Assembly (NCBI GenBank): GCA_047600805.1
Contig: JASGKG010000001.1
Coordinates: forward strand, 2,418,001 to 2,482,000
Direction: 5' to 3'
DNA from: JADKHC01 sp047600805
Lineage (GTDB): Bacteria; Verrucomicrobiota; Verrucomicrobiia; Opitutales; Opitutaceae
DNA length: 64,000 nucleotides
Shown: positions 35,432 to 43,841 of the stretch, piece by piece
How positions within the stretch are numbered: position 1 is the first letter of the stretch
Layout: every line of letters begins with the position of its first letter
Made by a program: the position numbers and the translations under genes
The notes under the pieces: model-generated
What the model saw: the letters and a program-made list of their open reading frames with translations, nothing else
Databases searched by the model: none
Told to the model about the DNA's origin: nothing

Positions 35432-35827
35432 TCAACCGCCTGCCATTACCGGCCGAAAGCCCGCTTCGGTTAAAATCCGTGCCACTTCCTCGCGCTTGTC
35501 GCCTTGGATCTCGATTCGTCCGTCTTTCACCGTCCCGCCCGAACCACACGCCTTCTGCATTTTTTTCGCGAGCTGTTCTTTTTCGGGCAGGCCAATCCCG
35601 ACGAAGCCCGTTGCAACCGTGACCGTTTTGCCGCCTCGCCCGGCCTTCTCCCGAAGCACGTCCACACGCCCACGATTCTTGGCGGGCGCTGGCGGGACAT
35701 TCGTTTTGGCAGCAGGAAGGGACTGCGGGACCGGGGCGCCGGGCAGCGACAGCCCGGTCAGCGCGCCGAACGGATTCTGCCCCAAGGGCTGTCCGCCTTC
35801 AGTCGGTATCTTGTTTTGGGAGCTCAT
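35432..35827 (-). CDS. SUI1/YciH-family translation factor
   Basis: A 131-residue protein of the eIF1/SUI1 family found in some bacteria (YciH). The C-terminal two thirds hold the domain: VLREKAGRGGKTVTVATGF, LAKKMQKACGSGGTVKDGRI, EIQGDKREEVARILTEAGFR. The N-terminal 55 residues are Pro- and Ala-rich and probably disordered. YciH is a stress-linked translation modulator in E. coli. The start overlaps the last bases of the upstream 91-residue gene, suggesting cotranscription. Confidence 0.85.
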   Translation of the reverse strand: MSSQNKIPTEGGQPLGQNPFGALTGLSLPGAPVPQSLPAAKTNVPPAPAKNRGRVDVLREKAGRGGKTVTVATGFVGIGLPEKEQLAKKMQKACGSGGTVKDGRIEIQGDKREEVARILTEAGFRPVMAGG

Positions 35828-36074
35828 TGGCCGGAGTTCTTACTTTGCCTCCGCCACAAATTCCAGCCGGGATATCGGCCACGCCCGAAAGAAATTGGAG
35901 GGCTTTGTCGTAGCTCCTCCGCTCCAGAAAATGAACGAGTTGCGGATGTAGCTGCCCTCGCGCGCGTCGTGCGATTTCATCCAATTCGCTGCTACAGTCG
36001 AGGATGACAGTGCCATCAGCCCGTTTTATACCGTCCATTAGTTTGATTAGGGATGCTTTGATCGCTGTTTCCAT
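35799..36074 (-). CDS. Uncharacterised protein, 91 residues
   Basis: A small soluble protein of unrecognised family, METAIKASLIKLMDGIKRAD at the N-terminus. It looks helical and carries a basic stretch (EIARRARGQLHPQLVHFLER), with a Gly-rich C-terminus. The gene overlaps the start of the SUI1-family gene by 29 bases on the same strand, which supports it as a real coding sequence translated in tandem. No function can be given. Confidence 0.55.
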   Translation of the reverse strand: METAIKASLIKLMDGIKRADGTVILDCSSELDEIARRARGQLHPQLVHFLERRSYDKALQFLSGVADIPAGICGGGKVRTPANELPKQDTD

Positions 36075-36259
36075 GCGGGATATTACGCGGAATTATTGCT
36101 TTAGTGTCTGAGACTCAACTTTCCTGCAAACTAGGCTTAGAGTAAGGAAACAAGCGGTAATCGACTTGAACCATTTGTCAGGCAGCATTCAGTTTTTTCA
36201 CGCCCCATATAACGCAGGTTAATGCGGTTACACTCACACTTCCGACTTTTCTTTCTCCG

Positions 36260-39019
36260 ATGAAATCCATGACTCTTCCGACGCGTGCCAACGCCGATAT
36301 TCTCGAGTCCTCGTATCGCGCATGGCTTCAAAACCCGGAGTCGGTCGACGCCACGTGGCGCGCATTTTTCCAAGGGTTCACTTTGGGCACGAGCGGAAAC
36401 CTTATCGGCACCAACGGAAATGGCGTTGCCGAGGCAGGTGTTGTTTCCCCTTCGAACAGCCTCAAGCAGTCGCAAGTCCACAGCCTGATCTATCACTACC
36501 GATCCATTGGACATCACCAGGCACACCTCGATCCGCTGAGCGCGCCGCCACCGCCTTCCCCGCGTCTTCAACTCAGCGAGTTCAAACTCACCGAGGCAGA
36601 CTTGGACGAATCTTTCGATGTCGGCCACTACCTCAATGGCGGTCAAATGAAGCTGCGCGACTTGATCGCCAGTCTTCAAGAAACCTACTGCGGCCACATT
36701 GGCGTCGAGTATATCCACATTCAGGACACGGAAGTTCGTCGTTGGCTGCAGGAACGAATGGAACCGAATCGCCTGCGCCCGAAGTTTAGTCGCGCTCAGA
36801 AAATCCGCATTCTCCGTCGCCTCCATAAAGCCGAGCTCTTCGAGAAGTTCCTTCACACGAAATACGTGGGGCAAAAGCGCTTTTCCCTCGAAGGCGGGGA
36901 GACGATGATTGCGGCGCTCGATACGCTGATCGAAAGCTGCCCAGCCGTCGGCGTCGAAGAGATCGTCATGGGCATGGCCCATCGCGGGCGCCTCAGCGTG
37001 CTAACCAATATTTTGCGCAAGCCGTTCGACGTTCTCTTCGAGCAGTTCTCCGAGAACTATGTCCCGCACTCGGTCGCGGGCGATGGCGATGTGAAGTACC
37101 ATCTCGGTTACGAGGCCGTGCTGGAAACCAGTTCCGGTCAAAAGGTGGAAGTCCGCCTCGCAGCCAATCCGTCGCATTTGGAAATCGTCAATCCCGTCGT
37201 GGAAGGCAAGGCGCGCGCCCGACAACGTATCCGCGGCGACACCGCAGAACGCCGCAAGGTATTGCCCTTTCTGATACACGGCGACGCCGCCTTTGCCGGC
37301 CAGGGCGTCGTCGCAGAAACGCTCAATTTCTCGCAGCTTGCGGGCTACCGCACCGGCGGCACGATCCATTTCGTCATCAACAATCAGATCGGTTTCACGA
37401 CATTGCCGGGCGACGCCCGTTCGACCCGCTACTGCACCGACGTTGCGAAGATGATCGAAGCGCCCGTCTTCCACGTGAACGGTGACGACGCCGAGGCCGT
37501 GTGCCTCACCATGCAGCTCGCGCTCGAGTTCCGCATGAAGTTCCAGCGCGACGTCGTGATCGACATGTACTGTTTCCGTCGCCACGGCCACAACGAGACC
37601 GACGAGCCGGCGTTTACCCAACCCGTTCTTTATCGGAAAATCGCCAGCCACCCTCTCCTCTCCACGCTGTACACCGACAAGCTGGTGGGCGAAGGCTCGA
37701 TCGCGCAGGCCGATTCCGACGCAATCAAGGCCGAATACACCGCCGCGATGGAAGCGTCGTTCGCAAAGGCCAAAGCCAGCGAGGCCGAAAAGGCCAAGCA
37801 CGATCCCGTGGAAAAATTCAAAGGCTCCACCGCGATTTTTCAACCGGTCTACAACCACACGCCAGTGATAACTGGCGTCAGCCCGCAGCTGCTCGAAACC
37901 TGCATCCGCGGGCTCACCAATGTTCCGGCACACTTCAAAGCCAATCCCAAGATCAAGCGTCTGCTCGAGAGCCGCGCTCAAGCTTTCAAGGACGGTGGTC
38001 CGGTAGATTGGGGTCTGGGTGAGTCGCTCGCCTTCGGCACGCTGCTCCTGGAAGGCATTCCCGTTCGCCTCAGCGGGCAAGACTGCGAACGCGGAACCTT
38101 CAGCCACCGCCACGCGGTTCTCTACGACCACGAGACACGCGAAAAATACGTTCCCTTGCTACACCTCGCCGAAAAGCAGGAGCGTTTCTGCGTCTACAAT
38201 TCCCTGCTCTCCGAAGTCGCTGTGCTCGGTTTCGATTACGGCTACTCTCTCGATTACCCGCGCATGCTCTGCATCTGGGAAGCCCAGTTCGGCGATTTCG
38301 CCAACGGCGCCCAAGTCGTCATCGACCAGTTCATCGTTTCCTCGGAATCTAAATGGCAGCGCAACAGCGGCATCGTCTTGCTCCTTCCGCATGGTTATGA
38401 AGGCCAGGGCCCTGAGCACTCATCGGCCCGTTTGGAACGTTTCCTTCAAGCTTGCGCCGAGAACAACATCCAAGTCGCTAACCTTACGACGCCGGCACAG
38501 ATTTTCCACGCGCTTCGCCGCCAGATGCACCGCGATTTCAAGAAGCCCCTCATCGTGATGTCTCCGAAATCGCTTTTGCGCCATCCGGCCGCGGTTTCCA
38601 AGATCAGCGATTTCACCTCCGGCTCATTCCAAGAAATCATCGACGATCCAGCCGCTCCCGCCAATCCTGGACGGATCATTCTCTGCACGGGCAAGGTTTA
38701 TTACGACCTCGCTGAATACCGCGAAAAGAACAAGATCACCGACACAGCGATCATCCGCATCGAGCAGCTTTACCCGCTGCATCGCAACCGTCTCTCCGCA
38801 CTCATCGACAAGTACGGACGCGACAATCATCTCGTTTGGTGCCAGGAAGAGCCGCAAAACATGGGAGCATGGACTTGGATCGCGCCGCAGATCGAAGAAC
38901 TTTTCGGCCGCAAACCCAAATACGCAGGCCGCGATGCCGCCGCTTCACCCGCCGTGGGCGCGCTCGCTGTTCACAAGATTGAGCGTGCAGCCCTGCTCCA
39001 AGACGCCTTTAATCTCTAA
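36260..39019 (+). CDS. sucA: 2-oxoglutarate dehydrogenase E1 component
   Basis: Thiamine-diphosphate enzyme of the TCA cycle, first part of the oxoglutarate dehydrogenase complex. The 919-residue product has the N-terminal helical region (SYRAWLQNPESVDATWRAFF), GHYLNGGQMKLRDLIASLQE, EIVMGMAHRGRLSVLTNIL, GDAAFAGQGVVAETLNFSQL and HFVINNQIGFTTLPGDARST, then the transketolase C-terminal half with PHGYEGQGPEHSSARLERFL and MSPKSLLRHP. Length is normal. Start is the ATG at 36260, or four codons in at 36269. It heads the sucA-sucB-lpd operon. Confidence 0.96.
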   Translation: MKSMTLPTRANADILESSYRAWLQNPESVDATWRAFFQGFTLGTSGNLIGTNGNGVAEAGVVSPSNSLKQSQVHSLIYHYRSIGHHQAHLDPLSAPPPPSPRLQLSEFKLTEADLDESFDVGHYLNGGQMKLRDLIASLQETYCGHIGVEYIHIQDTEVRRWLQERMEPNRLRPKFSRAQKIRILRRLHKAELFEKFLHTKYVGQKRFSLEGGETMIAALDTLIESCPAVGVEEIVMGMAHRGRLSVLTNILRKPFDVLFEQFSENYVPHSVAGDGDVKYHLGYEAVLETSSGQKVEVRLAANPSHLEIVNPVVEGKARARQRIRGDTAERRKVLPFLIHGDAAFAGQGVVAETLNFSQLAGYRTGGTIHFVINNQIGFTTLPGDARSTRYCTDVAKMIEAPVFHVNGDDAEAVCLTMQLALEFRMKFQRDVVIDMYCFRRHGHNETDEPAFTQPVLYRKIASHPLLSTLYTDKLVGEGSIAQADSDAIKAEYTAAMEASFAKAKASEAEKAKHDPVEKFKGSTAIFQPVYNHTPVITGVSPQLLETCIRGLTNVPAHFKANPKIKRLLESRAQAFKDGGPVDWGLGESLAFGTLLLEGIPVRLSGQDCERGTFSHRHAVLYDHETREKYVPLLHLAEKQERFCVYNSLLSEVAVLGFDYGYSLDYPRMLCIWEAQFGDFANGAQVVIDQFIVSSESKWQRNSGIVLLLPHGYEGQGPEHSSARLERFLQACAENNIQVANLTTPAQIFHALRRQMHRDFKKPLIVMSPKSLLRHPAAVSKISDFTSGSFQEIIDDPAAPANPGRIILCTGKVYYDLAEYREKNKITDTAIIRIEQLYPLHRNRLSALIDKYGRDNHLVWCQEEPQNMGAWTWIAPQIEELFGRKPKYAGRDAAASPAVGALAVHKIERAALLQDAFNL

Positions 39020-39034
39020 ACACCCCTTACTCCT

Positions 39035-40264
39035 ATGGCCCTGCTCGAAGTCAAAATTCCACCCATGGGCGAATCGATCACTTCTGGCGTGCTCGCAAAG
39101 TGGCACGTCAAAGATGGTGCGTTCGTGAAAAAAGATCAGCCGCTTTTCGAATTGGAAACGGACAAGATCACCTCCGAAGGCACCGCCGAAGCGGGCGGCA
39201 AGATTTCACTGAAAGCGACGGAAGGCGCTGACGTAAAAATCGGCCAGCTTGTCGCCACTATCGACACCGCAGGCGTCGATTCAAATTCCGCCCCGCCGAT
39301 CATTGCGCAAGCACCGGCTCCAGAACTGAAGTTGCCTCGCTCCCCCGCCGTGCGCCGTCTGGCTGAAGAAACCGGCGTCGACCCCTCGCAAGTAGCCGGC
39401 ACAGGAAAAGCTGGAAGAGTTACCAAAGGCGACATGCTAGCCGCCGCTGCCGCACCAAAGCTTGCCGAACCAGTCGTTGCAGAGAAAGCACCCACCGCCT
39501 TACCGAACGTTTCTCCTGCTCCAACCTCCTCTGCGCCAGCCGAAGAAACAGCGACCAAAACGCCCGGCCGTCAAACCCGGCGCAAGATGACGACGCTCCG
39601 CCAGCGCATCGCTGAACGCCTGGTGTCCGCACAGCACGAAGCTGCCATGCTCACGACCTTTAACGAGGTCGACATGTCCGCGGTGATGGCCCTGCGCGCG
39701 AAATACCAAGACGATTTCGTGAAAAAGAACGGCCTGAAGCTCGGCTTCATGTCATTTTTCACCAAGGCAGTGGTTAATGCACTCAAGGAAGTTCCTGCCA
39801 TCAACGCCCAAATCGACGGCGACCACATTATCGAAAACCACTACTACGACGTCGGCGTCGCGGTCTCCACGGAGAAGGGGCTGATGGTCCCAGTGATTCG
39901 CAACTGCGACACCCTCGGCATGGCTGACATCGAAAAAAGTATCGCCGACGCCGCAAAACGCGCTCGCGACGGTAAAATCACCCTCGCCGATCTCGAGGGC
40001 GGTGTTTTCACGATCACGAATGGCGGCATCTTCGGTTCTATGCTGTCGACGCCGATCATCAATTCGCCGCAAAGCGCGATTCTCGGCCTGCACGCGATCA
40101 ACGAACGCCCGGTGGCGGTCAACGGCCAGGTGGTTATCCGCCCGATGATGTATCTGGCGCTTAGTTACGATCACCGACTCGTTGACGGACGCGAAGCCGT
40201 CACCTTCCTCGTGAAGGTAAAGCAAGCGATCGAAGATCCCGCTCGTTTGTTGCTGAACATCTAA
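39035..40264 (+). CDS. sucB: Dihydrolipoyl succinyltransferase (E2)
   Basis: Core enzyme of the oxoglutarate dehydrogenase complex. The 409-residue product has a lipoyl domain with the modified Lys in ELETDKITSEG (near residue 44), a peripheral-subunit-binding domain (SPAVRRLAEETGVDPSQVAG, about 104-125) and a catalytic domain from about 185 with ALSYDHRLVDGREAVTFLV (catalytic His near 380). Pro/Ala-rich linkers join the parts. It begins 15 bases after sucA and ends 48 bases before lpd. Confidence 0.95.
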   Translation: MALLEVKIPPMGESITSGVLAKWHVKDGAFVKKDQPLFELETDKITSEGTAEAGGKISLKATEGADVKIGQLVATIDTAGVDSNSAPPIIAQAPAPELKLPRSPAVRRLAEETGVDPSQVAGTGKAGRVTKGDMLAAAAAPKLAEPVVAEKAPTALPNVSPAPTSSAPAEETATKTPGRQTRRKMTTLRQRIAERLVSAQHEAAMLTTFNEVDMSAVMALRAKYQDDFVKKNGLKLGFMSFFTKAVVNALKEVPAINAQIDGDHIIENHYYDVGVAVSTEKGLMVPVIRNCDTLGMADIEKSIADAAKRARDGKITLADLEGGVFTITNGGIFGSMLSTPIINSPQSAILGLHAINERPVAVNGQVVIRPMMYLALSYDHRLVDGREAVTFLVKVKQAIEDPARLLLNI

Positions 40265-40312
40265 GCGCTCCAACCCTTTGGTCGCCACGCGCGACTACCA
40301 TCACGTTTCCCC

Positions 40313-41713
40313 ATGTCTCAGTCCTTCGACCTCATCGTTATCGGCGCGGGCCCAGGCGGATACGTTTGCGCCTTCCGCGCCGCACAGCTCGGCCTGAGCG
40401 TGGCACTCGTTGAAAAGCGCTCCACGCTCGGCGGCACTTGCCTGAATGTCGGCTGCATCCCGAGCAAAGCGCTGCTCCACTCAACCGAACATTTTGATTT
40501 CGCCAAAACGCATGCGGGGGAACACGGCATCAAACTCGGTTCAGTTTCGTTCGATGTCGCCACGCTGCTTAAGCGCAAGGAAGCCATCGTCGCCAAGCTC
40601 ACCGGCGGCATCGCCCAACTCGCCAAGGCCCGCAAGGTCACCGTGCTCACCGGCACGGCTTCGTTTGTATCGGCGAACACCATCGCGGTGCAGGACGAAA
40701 AAGGCAGCGTCCAATGCTCAGCGAAAAACATAGTCGTCGCCACGGGCTCCGCGCCCGTCCAGCTTCCTTTCCTGAAATTCGACGGCGAGCACGTCGTCTC
40801 GAGCGATCACGCCATCAGTTTCACCTCCGTTCCCAAAAGACTCGCCGTCGTCGGCGGCGGCGCCATAGGCCTTGAGCTTGGTTCGGTTTGGGCGCGGCTG
40901 GGCAGCGAGGTCACCGTGGTCGAGTTTCTGCCAAAAATCGTCGCCGCGTACGACGACGACATTGTTCGCAACTTCACCCGCCTGCTTGGGAAGCAAGGCC
41001 TTAAAATCGAGACTGGCGCAAAAGTAACCGGCATGAAAAATCACGGGCCGCTCACCATTCTCACCGCAGAGCGGGACGGCAAACCACTCGAATTTCCCGC
41101 CGACAAAATCCTCGTCGCCGTAGGCCGCAGGCCGTACACCGACGGGCTCGGGTTGGAGAAGATCGGTGTTCAGCTCGACGACAAGAAACGTATCCAGGTC
41201 GACAATCACCTCCGCACAAACGTCGGCGGCATTTGGGCCATTGGCGACGTGATCGCCGGTCCGATGCTGGCGCACAAAGCCGAGGAAGATGGCGCGGCAG
41301 TTGCCGAATGGATCGCCGGCAAGGCCGGCCACGTGAACTGGGATCTCGTTCCCGCGATCGTCTACACCGATCCCGAAGTTGCCGGCGTCGGCCTGGGTGA
41401 AGACGCCGCAAAGGCAAAAGGTGTCGCAGTCAACATTGGGAAATTCAATTTCGCCGCCAACGGCCGGGCGCTTTCCGCCGACGCCGCCGACGGCTACGTG
41501 AAGATCATCGCCGACGCCAAAACGGATCGAATCTTGGGCGCCCAAATTCTTGGACGCGGCGCCGGCGAGATGATCAGCGAAATCGTCACCCACATGGAGT
41601 ACGGCGGCAGCGCCGAGGACTTGGGTCGCACGATTCACGCTCATCCGACCATGAGCGAAGCCGTCAAGGAAGCCGGCCTCGCTGTCAGCAAGAGCGCGAT
41701 TCACGCGCTCTAG
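40313..41713 (+). CDS. lpd: Dihydrolipoyl dehydrogenase (E3)
   Basis: Flavoprotein reoxidising the E2 lipoamide. The 466-residue product opens with LIVIGAGPGGYVCAFRAAQL (FAD loop), GGTCLNVGCIPSKALLH (redox disulfide, about Cys43 and Cys48), then the NAD loop VVGGGAIGLELGSVWARLG, GRRPYTDGLGLEKIGV, IWAIGDVIAGPMLAHKAEED and C-terminal HPTMSEAVKEAGLAV with the catalytic His. It closes the operon and is followed 74 bases on by a strong terminator. Confidence 0.96.
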   Translation: MSQSFDLIVIGAGPGGYVCAFRAAQLGLSVALVEKRSTLGGTCLNVGCIPSKALLHSTEHFDFAKTHAGEHGIKLGSVSFDVATLLKRKEAIVAKLTGGIAQLAKARKVTVLTGTASFVSANTIAVQDEKGSVQCSAKNIVVATGSAPVQLPFLKFDGEHVVSSDHAISFTSVPKRLAVVGGGAIGLELGSVWARLGSEVTVVEFLPKIVAAYDDDIVRNFTRLLGKQGLKIETGAKVTGMKNHGPLTILTAERDGKPLEFPADKILVAVGRRPYTDGLGLEKIGVQLDDKKRIQVDNHLRTNVGGIWAIGDVIAGPMLAHKAEEDGAAVAEWIAGKAGHVNWDLVPAIVYTDPEVAGVGLGEDAAKAKGVAVNIGKFNFAANGRALSADAADGYVKIIADAKTDRILGAQILGRGAGEMISEIVTHMEYGGSAEDLGRTIHAHPTMSEAVKEAGLAVSKSAIHAL

Positions 41714-41786
41714 GAACACCGACCGCTCTGCCCCTAGGGTTTATCTCGGCCACGGCCGCATTTGCGCTTTCCCAGCGGGCAACCAA

Positions 41787-41815
41787 AAAAGGCCGGACGA
41801 AACGTCCGGCCTTTT
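41787..41815. terminator. Bidirectional rho-independent terminator after lpd
   Basis: Perfect hairpin: stem GGCCGGACG at 41791-41799, loop AAA, stem CGTCCGGCC at 41803-41811, flanked by AAAA before (41787-41790) and TTTT after (41812-41815). It lies between the convergent ends of lpd and the UxaE-like gene, so it can stop both transcripts. Confidence 0.93.
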
Positions 41816-41829
41816 GTCTATCAAATCGA

Positions 41830-43686
41830 TTACTTGGCGATGTCTTCGACCATCGCTTCGAGCGTCTTGTACCCAGCGAGTTTCTTCTTCGCCGCAGCAC
41901 AAACCTTCGCAGTGGCGAGGCCGGTATTCTCTGCGAGGAACACGATGTAGCTGGCGATATTCTTCAGGAAGTTCAGACGACCTTCGTCGCTGATCGAGTA
42001 GAACCGGGCGCGTTGCTGATAACCGGCGGGCGAATGATCGCCCAACGCGCTCTTCTCCGCCTTGCCGGCGCCGGCGAGAACGAAAAGGAAGTTGTACTCG
42101 AACCAGAACATATGCTCAGGGCTAACCGGCAGCGCTTCGAGAGCGGCGCGCGCCGTCGCTTCGCTGGCGAAAACATCGGTCGGCTTCCCAGCCTTGCTGA
42201 GCGCATCCGTAACGAAAATCCGCGCCATCTTCTGCTCGGTGGCGTCAGTGCTGAAGATGCCCTTGAGCGCGAGTTCGACGGTGAACTTGTACCAGTCCTG
42301 CCAGAGCAGTTGGTCGGAAGCGCTCTTCGAGGCGAATAGCGCCTTACCCATTTCATAGGTATAACGGCCGCTCGTCTTGATTTCCAAGTTGCCGCCCGTG
42401 ACCTGGCCCATGACTTGGTAATTTTCACCGGACTTACCGGACCCTGAGTGGAAGCCGATGCTGGAGCCGAACTTCTTGCAGACATCCCACTGCTTCTCAA
42501 TCAGCGCCTTCAGCGCAGCATTGTCCGGATACGGCATGTTCTTTTGGAAGCCGAAGGCCGGAGCGACGAAATTGATCTTCATGCCAAGCGCTTCGAAGAG
42601 CGACAGCATGGTGGCCGTCGTCTCAGGCGTCGTGAGGCCGGGCAACTCGTCGATGGACAGTTCGCGGAGGTAGGTACGGCCAACCTTGGTGGTGAAAAGT
42701 TTCGCACGGGCCGCGGTGTATTTGTCATCGCGGACCTTAGTTTTCTTCACGGCTGGCCAGACGTAGGCGAGCAACTTCGCGAGATCAGCTTCGTTTACCG
42801 TGAGACCGATGGAAGCAACGCGGGCTTTTACTTTCTCAATGAGGTCAGCGGGAACATTGGCTTTGACCCAACCAGCGGCGTCGTCCGGAACTTTTGTCTG
42901 AGCGAGTTCAGGTGAAAGATCGAGCGTGATGTAGCTGGCGAGCACACAGCCAGCGACAAGCTGGTCTTCGCGAGTGTCGAACTTGCCACCGATCGGTTGG
43001 TGATCGGCGTTGAAACTCCAAGCAATGCCGCGCTTGTGGAAGCCAGTCTTCAATTTCGAAAGGATGCAGCCGTGGCTCATGCCTTCGACGCTTTGGCCCT
43101 GGTGACCCTCGGGAACGTTTGTGCCGATGAACGGAAATGGAACCGTGTCGAGCTTACCGGCCAACATCGCATTCACGTCGTACACCAGCTCGCGCGGAAT
43201 GGAATTTTGGTTCGCGGTCACGCCAATTCCGAGATTGCTCATGGCCCATTCGACGCCCGGCCAATGCAGCGTCGTGAAGCGCGCGCCAATGCCGAGCGTG
43301 CTTTGGCCAAGCTTTTGGTTGGCGGTGGGGAAAATAGTAGATTCCGGATCCGCCTTCTGTATGAGGTTCTTCAATACAAGAAGATTCGCGAAGGTCGCCG
43401 GGAACGCGACGCCGCCCTTCACCTTCACGCCACCTTCCAGGACTTTCAGGCCGGTGCCGGTCTTGGGAACTAGTTTCCAGGCACAATCGCCGTTCACAGG
43501 ATCCTCCAGAAGGACCCACTTTCCAGCGGCGGTGGAAAACTGGCTCTTCGTCCAAACTTTTACTGCTGCGCCACTGACGAGCTTCGCGCTGAGCGCTGGC
43601 CAATCCAGGCAAAAATCAGGGCTGACGCAGGGGTTGGTGGAGATACGGAGGTTGTTTTGGAGTAGGAATCGATTGATATTGCTCAT
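41830..43686 (-). CDS. Tagaturonate epimerase (UxaE)-like protein
   Basis: A 618-residue cytoplasmic protein (ATG at 43686; six residues more if the upstream ATG at 43704 is used). Near residue 410, IGFHSGSGKSGENYQV followed by LEIKTSGRYTYEMGKALFAS matches the UxaE/tagaturonate-epimerase pattern (LHSGSDKF, then K.G..Y.EA). UxaE interconverts fructuronate and tagaturonate in hexuronate catabolism. No uronate genes are nearby, so the true substrate could differ. Members are usually nearer 500 residues; this one is longer, mainly in the N-terminal third. It lies convergent with lpd. The family call is from motif memory only. Confidence 0.55.
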   Translation of the reverse strand: MSNINRFLLQNNLRISTNPCVSPDFCLDWPALSAKLVSGAAVKVWTKSQFSTAAGKWVLLEDPVNGDCAWKLVPKTGTGLKVLEGGVKVKGGVAFPATFANLLVLKNLIQKADPESTIFPTANQKLGQSTLGIGARFTTLHWPGVEWAMSNLGIGVTANQNSIPRELVYDVNAMLAGKLDTVPFPFIGTNVPEGHQGQSVEGMSHGCILSKLKTGFHKRGIAWSFNADHQPIGGKFDTREDQLVAGCVLASYITLDLSPELAQTKVPDDAAGWVKANVPADLIEKVKARVASIGLTVNEADLAKLLAYVWPAVKKTKVRDDKYTAARAKLFTTKVGRTYLRELSIDELPGLTTPETTATMLSLFEALGMKINFVAPAFGFQKNMPYPDNAALKALIEKQWDVCKKFGSSIGFHSGSGKSGENYQVMGQVTGGNLEIKTSGRYTYEMGKALFASKSASDQLLWQDWYKFTVELALKGIFSTDATEQKMARIFVTDALSKAGKPTDVFASEATARAALEALPVSPEHMFWFEYNFLFVLAGAGKAEKSALGDHSPAGYQQRARFYSISDEGRLNFLKNIASYIVFLAENTGLATAKVCAAAKKKLAGYKTLEAMVEDIAK

Positions 43687-43841
43687 GTGTGCGGGGGAAA
43701 GCATTTGTTCAACACCCGCTCAGGAATTTACGCGAGTGTAAAAAACGGACACGTGCATTTTTCGCACGATTTCGTCTCCGAAAACACTCCCTTTACCGCA
43801 GTTCAATTGGTGCGGCAAAGCGTGAGCAACTCGATACGAGC

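Noticed and set aside
37001..38131. 376-codon minus-strand frame opposite sucA
   Set aside because: Antisense shadow of sucA; no recognisable domain and no ribosome binding site.
40718..41719. 333-codon minus-strand frame opposite lpd
   Set aside because: Antisense shadow of lpd, whose active-site motifs are all present in the plus frame.
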